The notes: generated from the sequence alone by a model not told the origin. Counted from the first letter of the stretch, positions 17,071 to 26,555 are shown. The stretch: 64,000 nt of DNA from JACCTU01 sp963848525 (GCA_963848525.1 CAWKDZ010000005.1:558001-622000); one strand, 5' to 3'. Translations and numbers: made by a program.

Positions 17071-18452
17071 GCACGACCGACTGGATCCTGATCGCGCTCG
17101 AAGGGCTCGTCGTGATCGGCTTCATCGCGCTCGGCGTGCGTTCGGGCGGCGTCGGGCTCGGCCTGTGGGGCGGCGTCGGCACGCTGGTCCTCGTCTTCGG
17201 GTTCGGGCTCGACCCCGGCGAGCCGCCGATCAGCGCGATGCTGATCATCATCGCCGTGATCGCGGCCTCCGCGGCCATGCAGGCCGCCGGCGGGATCGAC
17301 TACATGGTCCTGATCGCGAGCAGGGCCCTGCGCGCCCGGCCGAAGGCGCTCAACTTCGTCGCGCCGTACATCTCTTGGCTGCTCACGATCCTCACGGGCA
17401 CCGGCAACACGTTCTTCTCGCTGATCCCGGTGATCAACGAGCTCGCGTACGCCAACAAGATCAGGCCCGAGCGCGCGCTCGCCGGCTCGGCCGTCGCCTC
17501 GACCTTCGGGATCACCGCGAGCCCGGTCGCCGCTGCGATGGCGACGATGCTCCCGCTCGTCGAGCCCTTCGGCTTCGACATCGTCGACGTGATGCTGATC
17601 ACGATCCCGGCGAGCGTCGTCGGCATCTTCGCGATGTCCGTCGTGATGAACGGGCACGGCAAGGAGCTGGACGACGACCCGGAGTACCAGCGCCGCCTCG
17701 CCGCGGGCGAGATCGCGCCGCCCGCGCCTGCGGGCGAGATCACGCTGCTGCCCTACGCGAAGCGCAGCGTCGCGATCTTCCTCACCGCGGTCGCCGCGAT
17801 CTGCATCTTCGGCGTCTTCGAAGGTCTGCGGCCGACGATCGCAGCCGAGGGTGGCGGGACCGAGCCGCTGTCGGTGACGCCGATCATCCAGATGTTCATG
17901 CTCACCGCTGCGGCACTGATCCTGATCCTTGCCCACGTGCAGGCGACCGACATCCCGAACACGCAGATCTTCAAGTCGGGGATGGTCGCGATGATCGCCC
18001 TCTTCGGGATCGCCTGGATGGCTGACACGTTCATCGCCAACAACGAGGACGCGATCGTGGCCGCGCTCGGCAGCCTCGCCGAGAACTGGCCGTTCATGAT
18101 CGCTGTCGCGATCTTCGCCGTCGCCGCTCTGACGACGAGCCAGTCGGCGGCGACGCGGACGATGGTCCCGCTCGGGCTCGCGCTCGGGATCGGGGCCGGC
18201 TACATGATCGCGATGTGGACCGCCGTGGCCGGCGTGCTCTTCTTCCCCGCGAACGGGACGCAGATCGCCGCCGCCGAGGCCGACGAGACGGGCTCGACGA
18301 CCCTCGGCAAGCGCGTCATCGACCACTCCTTCCAGCTGCCGCTGCAGATCGCCTGGGTCGTCACCGTGCTGGTGGGCTGCCTGATCGTCTGGCTGTTCTT
18401 CGGTGACCAGACTCCGCCTCCGCCGACGCCGACCACGACCACGACGACGTAA
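17067..18452 (+). CDS. C4-dicarboxylate transporter, DcuA/DcuB family
   Basis: A 461-residue membrane protein with about eleven hydrophobic segments. The family core is visible in YISWLLTILTGTGNTFFSL, AGSAVASTFGITASPVAAAM and a C-terminal TTSQSAATRTMVPLG. These match the anaerobic C4-dicarboxylate (fumarate/succinate/aspartate) transporters. The protein ends in a Pro/Thr-rich tail. The GTG start overlaps the upstream gene's stop by four bases. Substrate specificity cannot be inferred beyond dicarboxylates. Confidence 0.85.
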   Translation: MSTTDWILIALEGLVVIGFIALGVRSGGVGLGLWGGVGTLVLVFGFGLDPGEPPISAMLIIIAVIAASAAMQAAGGIDYMVLIASRALRARPKALNFVAPYISWLLTILTGTGNTFFSLIPVINELAYANKIRPERALAGSAVASTFGITASPVAAAMATMLPLVEPFGFDIVDVMLITIPASVVGIFAMSVVMNGHGKELDDDPEYQRRLAAGEIAPPAPAGEITLLPYAKRSVAIFLTAVAAICIFGVFEGLRPTIAAEGGGTEPLSVTPIIQMFMLTAAALILILAHVQATDIPNTQIFKSGMVAMIALFGIAWMADTFIANNEDAIVAALGSLAENWPFMIAVAIFAVAALTTSQSAATRTMVPLGLALGIGAGYMIAMWTAVAGVLFFPANGTQIAAAEADETGSTTLGKRVIDHSFQLPLQIAWVVTVLVGCLIVWLFFGDQTPPPPTPTTTTTT

Positions 18453-18474
18453 GGGTCCGTGTAAGACACACTCG

Positions 18475-19710
18475 GTGACGGGACGCGAGACGTCGAGCTC
18501 GGCCGTCGAGTTCCTGATCCGGTTCGCGCGTGTCTGCCACGAGGCCGGCTACCCGACGGCCGACATCGAGGACCGCGTCCTGGCGATCGCTCGATCGCTC
18601 GACTTGACGAGCGTCCAGGTCTCCGCGACGCCGACGCTCGTCGAGGTCTCGCTCGGAGCGCTGCCGGACCAGCGCACCTACACCCTGCGCGTGCGTCCCG
18701 CCCCGGTCGACCTGGACGCGATCGCCCGCGTTGACGATCTCGTCCAGGACGTGCTCGAGGGGCGGCTCGACCCGGACGCGGCGCTCACCGCGCTCGCAGA
18801 CATCGAGTCGAGGCCGCTCGAGCGGCCTTGGCCCCTGTTGCTCGCCGCGTACGGGATCGCGGGCGCTGCGCTGACGCCGGTGCTCGGCGGCGGCTGGCGA
18901 GAGGCCGCCGCCGCCGCAGGCATCGGGCTCCTCGTCGGCGCGATTGCGCTGGCCACGAGGAGCGCCGCACGCACCGAGCCGATGGCGGCTCCGCTCGCGG
19001 CGATCACCGCGAGCTTCTGTGCCGCGACGGCCGTCGAGCTCGGCCTGAACGCCTCGCCGACCGTCGTCACGTTGGCCGCGCTCGTGACGTTTCTGCCCGG
19101 GATGAGGCTCACGATCGGCATGCGCGAGCTCTCGAGCGAGCACCTCCAGTCGGGCGTGGCGAACATCGCTAGCGCCATGGTGCAGCTGCTGGGTCTCGTC
19201 TTCGGCGTGGGGGTCGGTCGGTCGATCGCGACGAGCTGGTTCGGCCCGTCCGAGGCGATCGCCACCCAGGCGGGCGGCTTCGCGCCCGTGGACCTGATCG
19301 CGGCGGTCGCGGCCGGGCTCGCGTTCACTCTGACACTGCGCGCCCAGTTCCGGGACGCCTGGATGATGTGCAGCCGCGACGGTCCTGGCGCTCGCCGCAA
19401 ACGAGATCGGCGAGACGCTCGTCGGAGCTCATGCCGGCGTCTTCGTCGCGACGCTCGCCGTCGGCCTCGCCGGCGGCCTGTCGGAGACCGGCTTCGCCGC
19501 TCACCGCTCGTCTTCATCGTCCCCGGCGTGCTCATGCTCGTCCCGGGCAGCGCGGGCTTCGACAGCGTCCTCCAGCTGCTGGACAACCAGACCGTCAGCG
19601 GCATCACGGCCGCCTTCGACACCTTCGTCACCGCAACTGCGATCGCGTACGGCCTGATGGTCTCGGCCGTGATCCTGCCCGGCCGCTTCGGGTCGGAGCG
19701 GCCGTCGTAG
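18475..19710 (+). CDS. threonine/serine exporter ThrE-like, two frame breaks
   Basis: The N-terminal ThrE domain shows FLIRFARVCHEAGYPTADIE and a beta-rich stretch. It is followed by about ten hydrophobic helices with the characteristic LVTFLPGMRLTIGMREL loop. One extra base near 19376 shifts the frame; in the shifted frame ALAANEIGETLVG continues the protein. A second shift near 19497 restores the first frame for VFIVPGVLMLVPGSAGF. Both breaks fall within conserved segments, so they are probably base errors. The GTG at 18475 is the first start after the upstream gene. Confidence 0.8.
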   Translation: MTGRETSSSAVEFLIRFARVCHEAGYPTADIEDRVLAIARSLDLTSVQVSATPTLVEVSLGALPDQRTYTLRVRPAPVDLDAIARVDDLVQDVLEGRLDPDAALTALADIESRPLERPWPLLLAAYGIAGAALTPVLGGGWREAAAAAGIGLLVGAIALATRSAARTEPMAAPLAAITASFCAATAVELGLNASPTVVTLAALVTFLPGMRLTIGMRELSSEHLQSGVANIASAMVQLLGLVFGVGVGRSIATSWFGPSEAIATQAGGFAPVDLIAAVAAGLAFTLTLRAQFRDAWMMCSRDGPGARRKRDRRDARRSSCRRLRRDARRRPRRRPVGDRLRRSPLVFIVPGVLMLVPGSAGFDSVLQLLDNQTVSGITAAFDTFVTATAIAYGLMVSAVILPGRFGSERPS

Positions 19711-19772
19711 GTCGCAGAATCACCCGATCGGGATGGTGCGACCGCCGGGGCGGACGTGTGGACTTCGGGCGC

Positions 19773-20640
19773 ATGGCGGAACCTCGGGGAGTTCTGCGCC
19801 GGCCTGAGGTGGTCGGCCTCGGTCTGGTCGTCGCGGCCGTCGCCGGCTTCCTGCTCGGAGCCTGCGGAGGCGGCGACGGCAGCGCGCTGACGACCCGGAC
19901 GGGCGCGACCGCGACGCGGCCGGCCGCGACTGCTACTCGACCGGAGGTCACGATTCCGACCCGGACGACGCCGACGGTGCCGACTCCGACCGTGCCGACG
20001 CCGACGGTCGAGCCCCCGGTCGACACCGAGCCGACCCCGACCGTGACCGAGACGGAGACCGAGACCGAGACCGGACGAAACCGAGACGGAAACCGAGACC
20101 GCGGTCGAGACGACGGAACCCGCCCCGACCGAGCCGACCACGACGGAAGCCGAGCCGACGCCGACGGAGACGACGGCGGCGGCCGAGCCGTCCTCCGAGA
20201 GCGACACGCCGTGGGGCTGGATCGCCCTCGCGGCCGCTCTCCTGCTGGGGCTTCTGATCGGGCTCCTCGTCTGGAGGCGCCGCCAGGCGGCCGCCGCCTC
20301 GTGGTCCGGCCGGCTCGCGGACCTCTCCCGACGCTCTCTCGTCGCCCTGGACGATGTCCTCGCCCAGGGCTCGGTCGTGACCGGCCAGATCCAGGCACTC
20401 GCCGCCGAGGCGCGGTCGCTCGAGACGCGGGCTCCCGACGATCCTTCGAGGGCGGCCGCGGGCCGCGTGCGCGCCAGCCTCGACGAGCTCGCGGGGACGC
20501 TCGAGGTCGACCGCAACCTCCGACTCGGCTCGCCGCCCCCGAGCCCGGAGCAGCTCTCGTACTCGACGGCACTGATTCGCCAGCAGGTCGAGGCGCTCCA
20601 GAGCGTGCTGCGGCCGCCGAGCCCTCCGCCTCCGGCCTAG
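19773..20640 (+). CDS. Thr/Pro/Glu-rich membrane protein, frame broken
   Basis: The N-terminal hydrophobic helix (VGLGLVVAAVAGFLLGACGG) ends in a lipobox-like LGAC. It is followed by a low-complexity linker of TPTVP and TETE repeats. One extra base near 20083 breaks the frame within the linker. The next frame continues the Thr/Glu linker, then a second transmembrane helix (WIALAAALLLGLLIGLLVW) and a ~110-residue basic-acidic cytoplasmic helical domain ending PPSPPPPA. The linker probably spans the cell wall or periplasm. A GTG at 19758 is an alternative start. Function unknown. Confidence 0.62.
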
Positions 20641-21029
20641 GCCTCACTCCCTCCGCGGGCCTGGACCAGCATCACCGCCCGCGCCACGGCGGCACCCGCG
20701 AGCGCGAAGCTCGCCGCGACGACGAGGAGCAGTCCGAAGCTCGCCGCCGCAGCGAAGACGTCGCGGCTGTCGAGCCAGTTCTGGATCGCGGTCCAGCCCA
20801 TCACGACGGACGGCACCGAGCACGCCGAGCACGCCGGTCCAGGAGCCTCGAGCCAGCGAGCGAGTCCAACCGAGCGCGAACGCTGCGACGATCAGGACGA
20901 GCCACCCGTTGTTCGGCCCCTGCGTCCCGTCGAGGTTCACCGAGTCGGCGCTCGTCCACGTCAGGAAGACGCCGACCGTCGCGGCAGCGATCGCGACCCA
21001 GGCGGTGAGCCGTGCCGCGGAACGCCCAC
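20637..21029 (-). CDS. small membrane protein, frame broken, start unresolved
   Basis: Three to four hydrophobic segments are visible: LTAWVAIAAATVGVFLTW, GWLVLIVAAFALGW and, after a one-base shift near 20818, SFGLLLVVAASFALAGAAV. The ending is VMLVQARGGSEA. A GGAGGAGG sequence lies upstream at 21048-21055, but no ATG/GTG/TTG in the matching frame follows at normal spacing. A GTG at 21029 lies in a neighbouring frame, so there may be another base error at the N-terminus. The topology is that of small actinobacterial membrane proteins. Function unknown; convergent with and overlapping the upstream gene's stop. Confidence 0.45.
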
Positions 21030-21056
21030 GATCGCGGTGTGTAGCTTCCTCCTCCA

Positions 21057-22409
21057 GTGACCGGCGACGCTAGCACGGCCGCTCCGCGGCGGCGCGTCCG
21101 CAAGGCGCTCGCGATCGTCGCGTTGGTGGCCGCGGCGCTGTTCGTCGGCGTCTACCAGCAGGTGCTCGGAGTCACGCAGCGGTCGAGCTGGCCGCCGCCG
21201 GCCGACGCGGTCACCGCGGCCGGCGCCCAGGGCGCGACGGAGGCATTCGCCTCGCGCGACGGGACTCGCCCCCACGACGCCGCGTTGGACTTCGCCTGGT
21301 CGACGGCGGCGACGGTCGACCCCTGGGTCGAAGGCGTGAACTTCTTCCCTCGCATCAGCGCGGACATCGAGGCCGCACGCTCGTCGGTGCACATCCTCAT
21401 GTTCGGCTGGCGTGAAGGCGACGTCGGCATGCGCATGGCTGCGCTGTTGGAACGGAAGCTGGCCGACGGTGTCGAGGTGCGCGTGATCGTCGACGGGTTC
21501 GGCTCGCGGCCGTACGAGGAGGCACGCGAGATGTTCACGGGCCTCGCCGACGCGGGAGCCGAGATCGTCGTCAACGACGTGTTTCCGCTCGACCGGGACG
21601 GCCTCTTCCCCGACGACCAGCAGCTCGACTGGCGCCAGGACGAGGTCGGCCGCGCCGACCATCGGAAGCTGTACGTCGTCGACGGCGCGGTGGCCTGGAC
21701 GGGCGGAGCCGGCATCGAGGATCACTTCGAGAACGGCGGCTTCCACGACGTGATGGTCCGCGTCACCGGCGACGTCGTGCGGCAGGCGCAGGCTGCGTTC
21801 CTGACGAGCTTCTCCGGTCACGGCGGCCCGCTGCCGAGCGATCTCTCACCGTACTTCCCCGAGCCGGCCGACCGGGGCTCGACGCCGATCGCCCTCGCGC
21901 AGGTCATCCCCGGCGGCTTCGTCGCCGCCTCGCAGGCGATCCGCGAGCAGATCGACGGGGCGCGCGACCGTCTCGACGTGATGAACGCTTACCTCACGGA
22001 CGCCGACATGATCGAGCGGATCCTCGCGGCCGCCCGGCGCGGAGTGAGCGTGCGGATCGTCGTCTCGGAGAAGTCGAACAACGACCAGGCGACCGCCGCG
22101 TTGAAGCACCGGTACGCGGACCTGATCGCGGCAGGCGCCGAGGTGTGGGAGCTGCCGGGCACGGTCGTCCACGCCAAGGTCGTGGTCGCCGACGACGTGG
22201 TCAGCTTCGGAACGGTCAACCTCGACTCCTGGGCCCTCTACCGCAACTCGGAGATCACGATGATCGCCCGGAGCCGCGCGCTCGCGACGCTGTTCGAGGA
22301 GCGGCTGTTCGCGCCGGACATCGCCCGGTCGACGCGCGGCGAGCCACCCTCGGGAGCGCGTGAGCGCTTCGGGAGCTGGCTCTGGGACAAGCTCGCGTTC
22401 TTTCTCTGA
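21057..22409 (+). CDS. membrane-anchored phospholipase D / cardiolipin synthase
   Basis: A 450-residue protein with an N-terminal membrane anchor (residues ~16-37) and two phospholipase D domains. The motifs are HRKLYVVD in RADHRKLYVVDG and HAKVVVAD in TVVHAKVVVADD. Both catalytic His-Lys-Asp sets are intact and each is followed by the expected Gly/Asn motif (WTGGAGIEDHF, GTVNLDSWALYRN). It is a divergent paralog of the protein at 13710-14924. It probably makes cardiolipin on the outer face of the membrane. The GTG start has no recognisable Shine-Dalgarno sequence. Confidence 0.88.
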   Translation: MTGDASTAAPRRRVRKALAIVALVAAALFVGVYQQVLGVTQRSSWPPPADAVTAAGAQGATEAFASRDGTRPHDAALDFAWSTAATVDPWVEGVNFFPRISADIEAARSSVHILMFGWREGDVGMRMAALLERKLADGVEVRVIVDGFGSRPYEEAREMFTGLADAGAEIVVNDVFPLDRDGLFPDDQQLDWRQDEVGRADHRKLYVVDGAVAWTGGAGIEDHFENGGFHDVMVRVTGDVVRQAQAAFLTSFSGHGGPLPSDLSPYFPEPADRGSTPIALAQVIPGGFVAASQAIREQIDGARDRLDVMNAYLTDADMIERILAAARRGVSVRIVVSEKSNNDQATAALKHRYADLIAAGAEVWELPGTVVHAKVVVADDVVSFGTVNLDSWALYRNSEITMIARSRALATLFEERLFAPDIARSTRGEPPSGARERFGSWLWDKLAFFL

Positions 22410-22457
22410 GATGACTCACCTGCGCACCGACGCCGCCGTTGCAGGAGAATCGGGCTC

Positions 22458-24080
22458 GTGACGACGGCGCCCGCCCCATCGCCGCGCGCGGGCGGCGCCA
22501 TGCTCGTGCTGCTGACGCTCGCGACCGGGCAGTTCCTGATGACGCTCGACAGCTCGGTCATGAACGTGTCGATCGCGACGGTGGCCAAGGACGTCGGCAC
22601 GACGGTGACGGGGATCCAGGGAGCGATCACCGCCTACACGCTCGTGATGGCGTGTTTGATGATCACCGGCGCGAAGATCGGCGCGATCATCGGCCGGAAG
22701 CGGGCGTTCGCGATCGGCTGCGTCATCTACGGCTGCGGGTCGCTGACGACGTCGCTGGCCCAGAGCCTGCCCGTGCTCCTGTTCGGCTGGTCGCTGCTCG
22801 AGGGCGTCGGCGCCGCGCTGATCCTGCCGGCGATCGTCGCGCTCGTCGCGGGCAACTTCCCGGTGGAGCGGCGACCCGCCGCCTACGGGCTCGTCGCGGC
22901 AGCGGGTGCGATCGCAGTCGCGGTCGGCCCGCTGATCGGCGGTTTCTTCACGACGTACTTCTCGTGGCGCTGGGTGTTCGCGGGCGAGGTCCTGCTCGTG
23001 CTGGCGATCCTGCTGCTGACTCGGCGGATCGCCGACGCGCCGGCCGAGGAGCGACCGCAGCTCGACGTGGTCGGCGCCGTGCTCTCGGCCCTCGGGCTCG
23101 GGCTGCTCGTCTTCGGCGTTCTGCGCTCGGGCGAGTGGGGCTGGATCCAGCCGAAGACCGGCGGTCCAGAGTGGGCGGGGCTGTCGCCGACGATCTGGCT
23201 CGTGCTGGGCGGGCTCTTCGTGATCTGGGTCTTCTTCCGCTGGCAGGCGCGCCGGGAGTCGCACGGCCAGGAGCCGCTCGTGCGCCCGGCGATGCTGCGG
23301 AACCGGCAGCTGACCGGCGGCCTGACGATGTTCTTCTTCCAGTACCTCGTGCAGATGGGGTTCTTCTTCGTCGTGCCGCTCTTCCTCTCGGTCGCCCTCG
23401 GCCTTTCCGCGCTCGAGACCGGCGCCCGGCTGCTGCCGCTCTCGGTCACGCTGCTGGCGGCCGCGATCGGCATCCCCAAGCTGCTCCCGGCGATCTCGCC
23501 GCGACTCGTCGTGCGCGTCGGACTGCTCTCGCTCCTGGCCGGCACGGTCGTGCTGCTCGGCGGGCTGGACGCGGACGCCGGGCCGGAGGTCGTCTTCGTG
23601 CCGATGCTTCTGGTGGGGCTCGGGATTGGCGCGCTCGCCTCGCAGCTGGGTGCCGTCACCGTCTCGGCGGTGCCCGACGACGACAGTCCCGAGGTCGGCG
23701 GCCTTCAGAACACGATGACGAACCTCGGCGCGTCGCTGGGAACGGCGCTGGCCGGCTCGCTGATGATCGCCACGCTGACGTCGGCGTTCCTGACGAACGT
23801 CGTGGCGAGCGACGCGATCCCCGCGAGCGCGAAGGAGCAGGCGCAGGTCGAGCTCGTGGGCGGCGTGGAGTTCGTCTCGGACGCCGATCTCGAGGCGGCC
23901 CTCGACGACGCGGGCGTCGATCCCGCGACCACGGACGCGACCCTCGACGCGTACGGCGAGGCGCGCCTCGCCGGGCTCCGCTCCGCGCTCGCGATCCTCG
24001 CGGTGCTCGCGATCGTCGCGTTGTTCTTCGCGCAGACCATCCCGCGCACGCAGCCCGGTGCCGCAGAGAGAAAGGAGTGA
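22458..24080 (+). CDS. MFS multidrug transporter, DHA2/EmrB-QacA family
   Basis: A 540-residue transporter with fourteen predicted membrane segments. The N-terminus has TGQFLMTLDSSVMNVSIATV, the DHA2 signature of helix 1. Helix 5 (AAYGLVAAAGAIAVAVGPLI) carries the antiporter motif C (GPLIGG). A periplasmic insert between the last two helices contains alternating Asp/Ala residues. Family members export drugs or metabolites in exchange for protons. The AGGAG site lies upstream of the GTG start. It lies three bases before the amidotransferase gene, probably co-transcribed. Confidence 0.9.
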   Translation: MTTAPAPSPRAGGAMLVLLTLATGQFLMTLDSSVMNVSIATVAKDVGTTVTGIQGAITAYTLVMACLMITGAKIGAIIGRKRAFAIGCVIYGCGSLTTSLAQSLPVLLFGWSLLEGVGAALILPAIVALVAGNFPVERRPAAYGLVAAAGAIAVAVGPLIGGFFTTYFSWRWVFAGEVLLVLAILLLTRRIADAPAEERPQLDVVGAVLSALGLGLLVFGVLRSGEWGWIQPKTGGPEWAGLSPTIWLVLGGLFVIWVFFRWQARRESHGQEPLVRPAMLRNRQLTGGLTMFFFQYLVQMGFFFVVPLFLSVALGLSALETGARLLPLSVTLLAAAIGIPKLLPAISPRLVVRVGLLSLLAGTVVLLGGLDADAGPEVVFVPMLLVGLGIGALASQLGAVTVSAVPDDDSPEVGGLQNTMTNLGASLGTALAGSLMIATLTSAFLTNVVASDAIPASAKEQAQVELVGGVEFVSDADLEAALDDAGVDPATTDATLDAYGEARLAGLRSALAILAVLAIVALFFAQTIPRTQPGAAERKE

Positions 24081-24082
24081 CG

Positions 24083-24914
24083 ATGTGCCGTTGGCTCGCC
24101 TACTCGGGAACGCCGATCCGGATGGAGGAGCTGCTCCTCAAGCGTGAGCGGTCGCTGATCGACCAGAGCCTGCACGCCCAGCTCGGTGCAACGACGACGA
24201 ACGGCGACGGCTTCGGAGTCGGTTGGTACGAGGACAGCGCGGAGCAACCGCCGAGGCTGTACCGCAGCACGCATCCGGCCTGGAACGACCGCAACCTCCG
24301 TGAGCTCGCCGCCGGAGTCGCCTCGCCGCTCTTCTTCGCGCACATCCGCGCGTCGACCGGCACGGCGATCCAGGAGACGAACACGCATCCCGTTCCGCCA
24401 CGGACGCTGGCTCTGGATGCACAACGGCCTGATCCGCGAGTTCCCGCGCGTGCGGCGTGACCTGATGCTCGCGGTCGACGACTCGCTGTTCGCGTCGATC
24501 GAGGGGACGACCGACTCGGAGACGATGTTCTACCTCGCGCTCACGTTCGGGCTCGAGAGCGACCCGGTCTCGGCGGTCGAGCAGATGGTCGGCGTCGTCG
24601 AGAAAACTGGACGCAAGCACGGCGTCGAGCAGCCGATCCAGATGACCGTCGCGACGACGGACGGGCGGTCGATCTGGGCGTTCCGTTACTCGAGCGAGGG
24701 CGACTCGCGCTCGCTCTACTACACCACGAGGATGGACGCGCTGAAGGCGCTCTACCCGGAGAGCGAGGAGCTCGCCGCGCTCTCGGACGAGACCAGGGTG
24801 GTCGTCTCCGAGCCCCTCGGCGACCTACCCGGCGCCTGGAACGAGGTGCCGGAGTCGCACTTCGGGATCGTCCAGCCCGGCGCCGACGAGCTGCACCCGT
24901 TCAGCCCGCGCTAG
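24083..24914 (+). CDS. class II glutamine amidotransferase (YafJ/EgtC-like), frame broken
   Basis: The protein starts MCRWLAYSG, so Cys2 becomes the catalytic N-terminal nucleophile after Met removal. NGDGFGVGWY and FFAHIRASTG are the conserved Ntn-hydrolase glutaminase motifs. One extra base near 24392 breaks the frame in NTHPFRHGRWLWMHNG; the downstream frame runs to HPFSPR at 24914. Total ~276 residues, normal for the family. Relatives include YafJ and the ergothioneine enzyme EgtC; no egt genes are nearby, so substrate is open. AAAGGAG precedes the ATG. Confidence 0.85.
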
Positions 24915-25076
24915 GAGAGCTTGGCGGAACGGGCCTCGTTGGCGGGGTGCGCTGGGTGGTGCGAGGCAAGGACGCAGGGAGCGTTCGTATCGAGTAGATA
25001 CGGGCGCGACTGAGGACGCCGCATCACGCCGCCCAGCGCGGCCCGACGGCTCAGCGCCTGTTTCGCCGAGCCCTCC
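24915..25076. repeat. 162-bp imperfect inverted repeat filling a convergent gap
   Basis: The left arm (from 24915) and right arm (to 25076) pair as GGAGAGCTTGGCGGAACGGG with the reverse complement GGAGGGCTCGGCGAAACAGG, then GCGCTGGGTGGTGCGA with GCGCTGGGCGGCGTGA. The tip is a perfect CGTATC/GATACG stem around gagta (24986-25002). Most differences would be G-U pairs in a plus-strand RNA. It occupies exactly the space between two convergent genes, so it could be a two-way terminator, a structured RNA or a dispersed intergenic repeat. Confidence 0.6.
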
Positions 25077-25078
25077 TG

Positions 25079-25666
25079 TTAGCCCAGCTGCTCGAGCGCG
25101 GTGCGGAGGTCCTCGAGCGTCGAGCGAGCGTCGTCGCAGCTGTCGGTGTCCTCGAAGGCGCTCTGAAGCTCGGCCGCGTCGTCGTCGAGGTCTTCGACCG
25201 CCTGGAACGTCGACTGGAAAGCCGTGCCGATCGTGGACAACGCGGCGCCGACCGCGGAGATCTTTCCGAGCAGCTCGACGGGACTGTCGGAATCCGACTC
25301 GAGTGCGTCGCTCAAGACCTGCTCCTGCGCTCCCAAGGTGTTCGAGAGTTGCGCGATGTGCGCTTCCACTTCGGCCGCGCCCTCGGTCTCGGGAGCCTCC
25401 AGGTCGCGGAAGTCGTCGAGCAGCGTCCGCGTGGCGGCCACGCCGCTGTCGATCGCGTCCGTGACGGAGTCGACGCTGAGGCTCGACGTGTCCTCGAGCG
25501 TCGACCTCGCCTCGTCGATCTCCTCCGCCCACGTGTTCACCGACGTGCAGACGTCGTCCGTCCAGGTTTCGGCGGCCGTCTGGTCGTCGCCGCCGCCGCC
25601 GCACCCGCCGGCGATGAACGCCAGCGTCGCCAGCCCGGCGCAGATGGTCAGCTGTAGCCGCGGCAC
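25079..25666 (-). CDS. putative lipoprotein with helical-bundle domain
   Basis: A 195-residue protein with a signal sequence ending FIAGGCGGGG, a lipobox-like cleavage site with Cys at residue 22. The mature part is acidic and almost all helical (heptad-like runs around TLGAQEQVLSDALE). TWTDDVCTSVNTWAEE near its start and DTDSCDDARSTLEDLR at its end mirror the Cys placement in the membrane protein at 16459-17070, so the two are probably distant paralogs with a closing disulfide. GTG start. No function known. Confidence 0.65.
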   Translation of the reverse strand: MPRLQLTICAGLATLAFIAGGCGGGGDDQTAAETWTDDVCTSVNTWAEEIDEARSTLEDTSSLSVDSVTDAIDSGVAATRTLLDDFRDLEAPETEGAAEVEAHIAQLSNTLGAQEQVLSDALESDSDSPVELLGKISAVGAALSTIGTAFQSTFQAVEDLDDDAAELQSAFEDTDSCDDARSTLEDLRTALEQLG

Positions 25667-25688
25667 GCGTTCAGACTAGCGCGGACGA

Positions 25689-26555
25689 ATGCCTGCCTCC
25701 GATCCCCCAGAGGAGCGGCCGTCCCGAACCGCGGCGCTCGCCGAGCGCATGACGGCAGCGCGAGCGCGCGCGGAACTGCTCCCGGGCGCGCCGATCGCCC
25801 AGGCCGCGTTCGAGCAGGAGCGAGAGCTCGGCGGCGGCCTGATCGCCGGCGGTGTCGCCTTCCGGATCTTCCTCTGGCTCGTGCCGTTCGGGCTCGTCGT
25901 CGCCGCGCTGCTCTCGTTCTGGAGCGAACACGACCCCGATGGGCTGGAGGAAGCTTCCCGCGAGTTCGGCGTCGGCGCTGCCGCGGCGAACGCCGCCTCG
26001 GAGGCGCTTCAGGGTGGTGACCAGAACGCCCTGTTCGTCCTCGTGTTCGGGCTCGTGCTGCTCGCCTGGTTCACGATCGGCGCGCTCCGCGCGCTCATCC
26101 TCGCGCACGCGCTGGCGTGGCAGCTCACACCTCCGCGGATCCGACGCCCTTTGCACGCGATCGCCCTGTTCAACGGGCTCTTCGCCTTCAGCTGGCTGTC
26201 CTCGGCCGGGCTCGCCTGGCTCCGCGAGCAGATCGGGGCGACGGCGATTCTCAGCATCCTGCTCACGCTCGTTCTCGGGACGGCGATCGCCTGGTACGCG
26301 ATGTGGCTGCTTCCCCACCGGGCGACGCATCCGCGCGAGCTGCTGCCGGGCGCCGTGCTGGTCGCGGTCGGCACGCAGCTGATGCAGATCGTGGTGATCT
26401 TCTACTTCGCGCCCAGGATCGGGCGGGCGGAGGAGACGTACGGCGCCTTCGGCACGGCGGCGACGATGCTCGTCTGGCTCTACGTGCTCTGCCGCCTGAT
26501 CACGAGCGCCGCGTTCCTGAACGCGACGCTGTGGGCCAGGCGTCAAGCCGGCTGA
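25689..26555 (+). CDS. YihY/BrkB family inner membrane protein
   Basis: A 288-residue protein with six hydrophobic segments. Family features include GGGLIAGGVAFRIFLWLVPF in the first helix region, ALLSFW after it, and the C-terminal ETYGAFGTAATMLVWLYV followed by SAAFLNATLW. The family was once mislabelled ribonuclease BN; its members are integral membrane proteins of unknown transport or envelope function. ATG start 22 bases after the divergent lipoprotein start, so the two share a short promoter region. Confidence 0.87.
   Translation: MPASDPPEERPSRTAALAERMTAARARAELLPGAPIAQAAFEQERELGGGLIAGGVAFRIFLWLVPFGLVVAALLSFWSEHDPDGLEEASREFGVGAAAANAASEALQGGDQNALFVLVFGLVLLAWFTIGALRALILAHALAWQLTPPRIRRPLHAIALFNGLFAFSWLSSAGLAWLREQIGATAILSILLTLVLGTAIAWYAMWLLPHRATHPRELLPGAVLVAVGTQLMQIVVIFYFAPRIGRAEETYGAFGTAATMLVWLYVLCRLITSAAFLNATLWARRQAG

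Noticed and set aside
16686..18326. 546-residue open frame on the minus strand
   Set aside because: Asp/Arg/His-rich shadow of the Dcu-family transporter, no recognisable motif.
19930..20160. Short tandem ACGCCGAC/GAGACCGA-like units suggestive of a repeat array
   Set aside because: They encode the Thr/Pro and Thr/Glu linker of one protein, with no spacer pattern of a CRISPR array.
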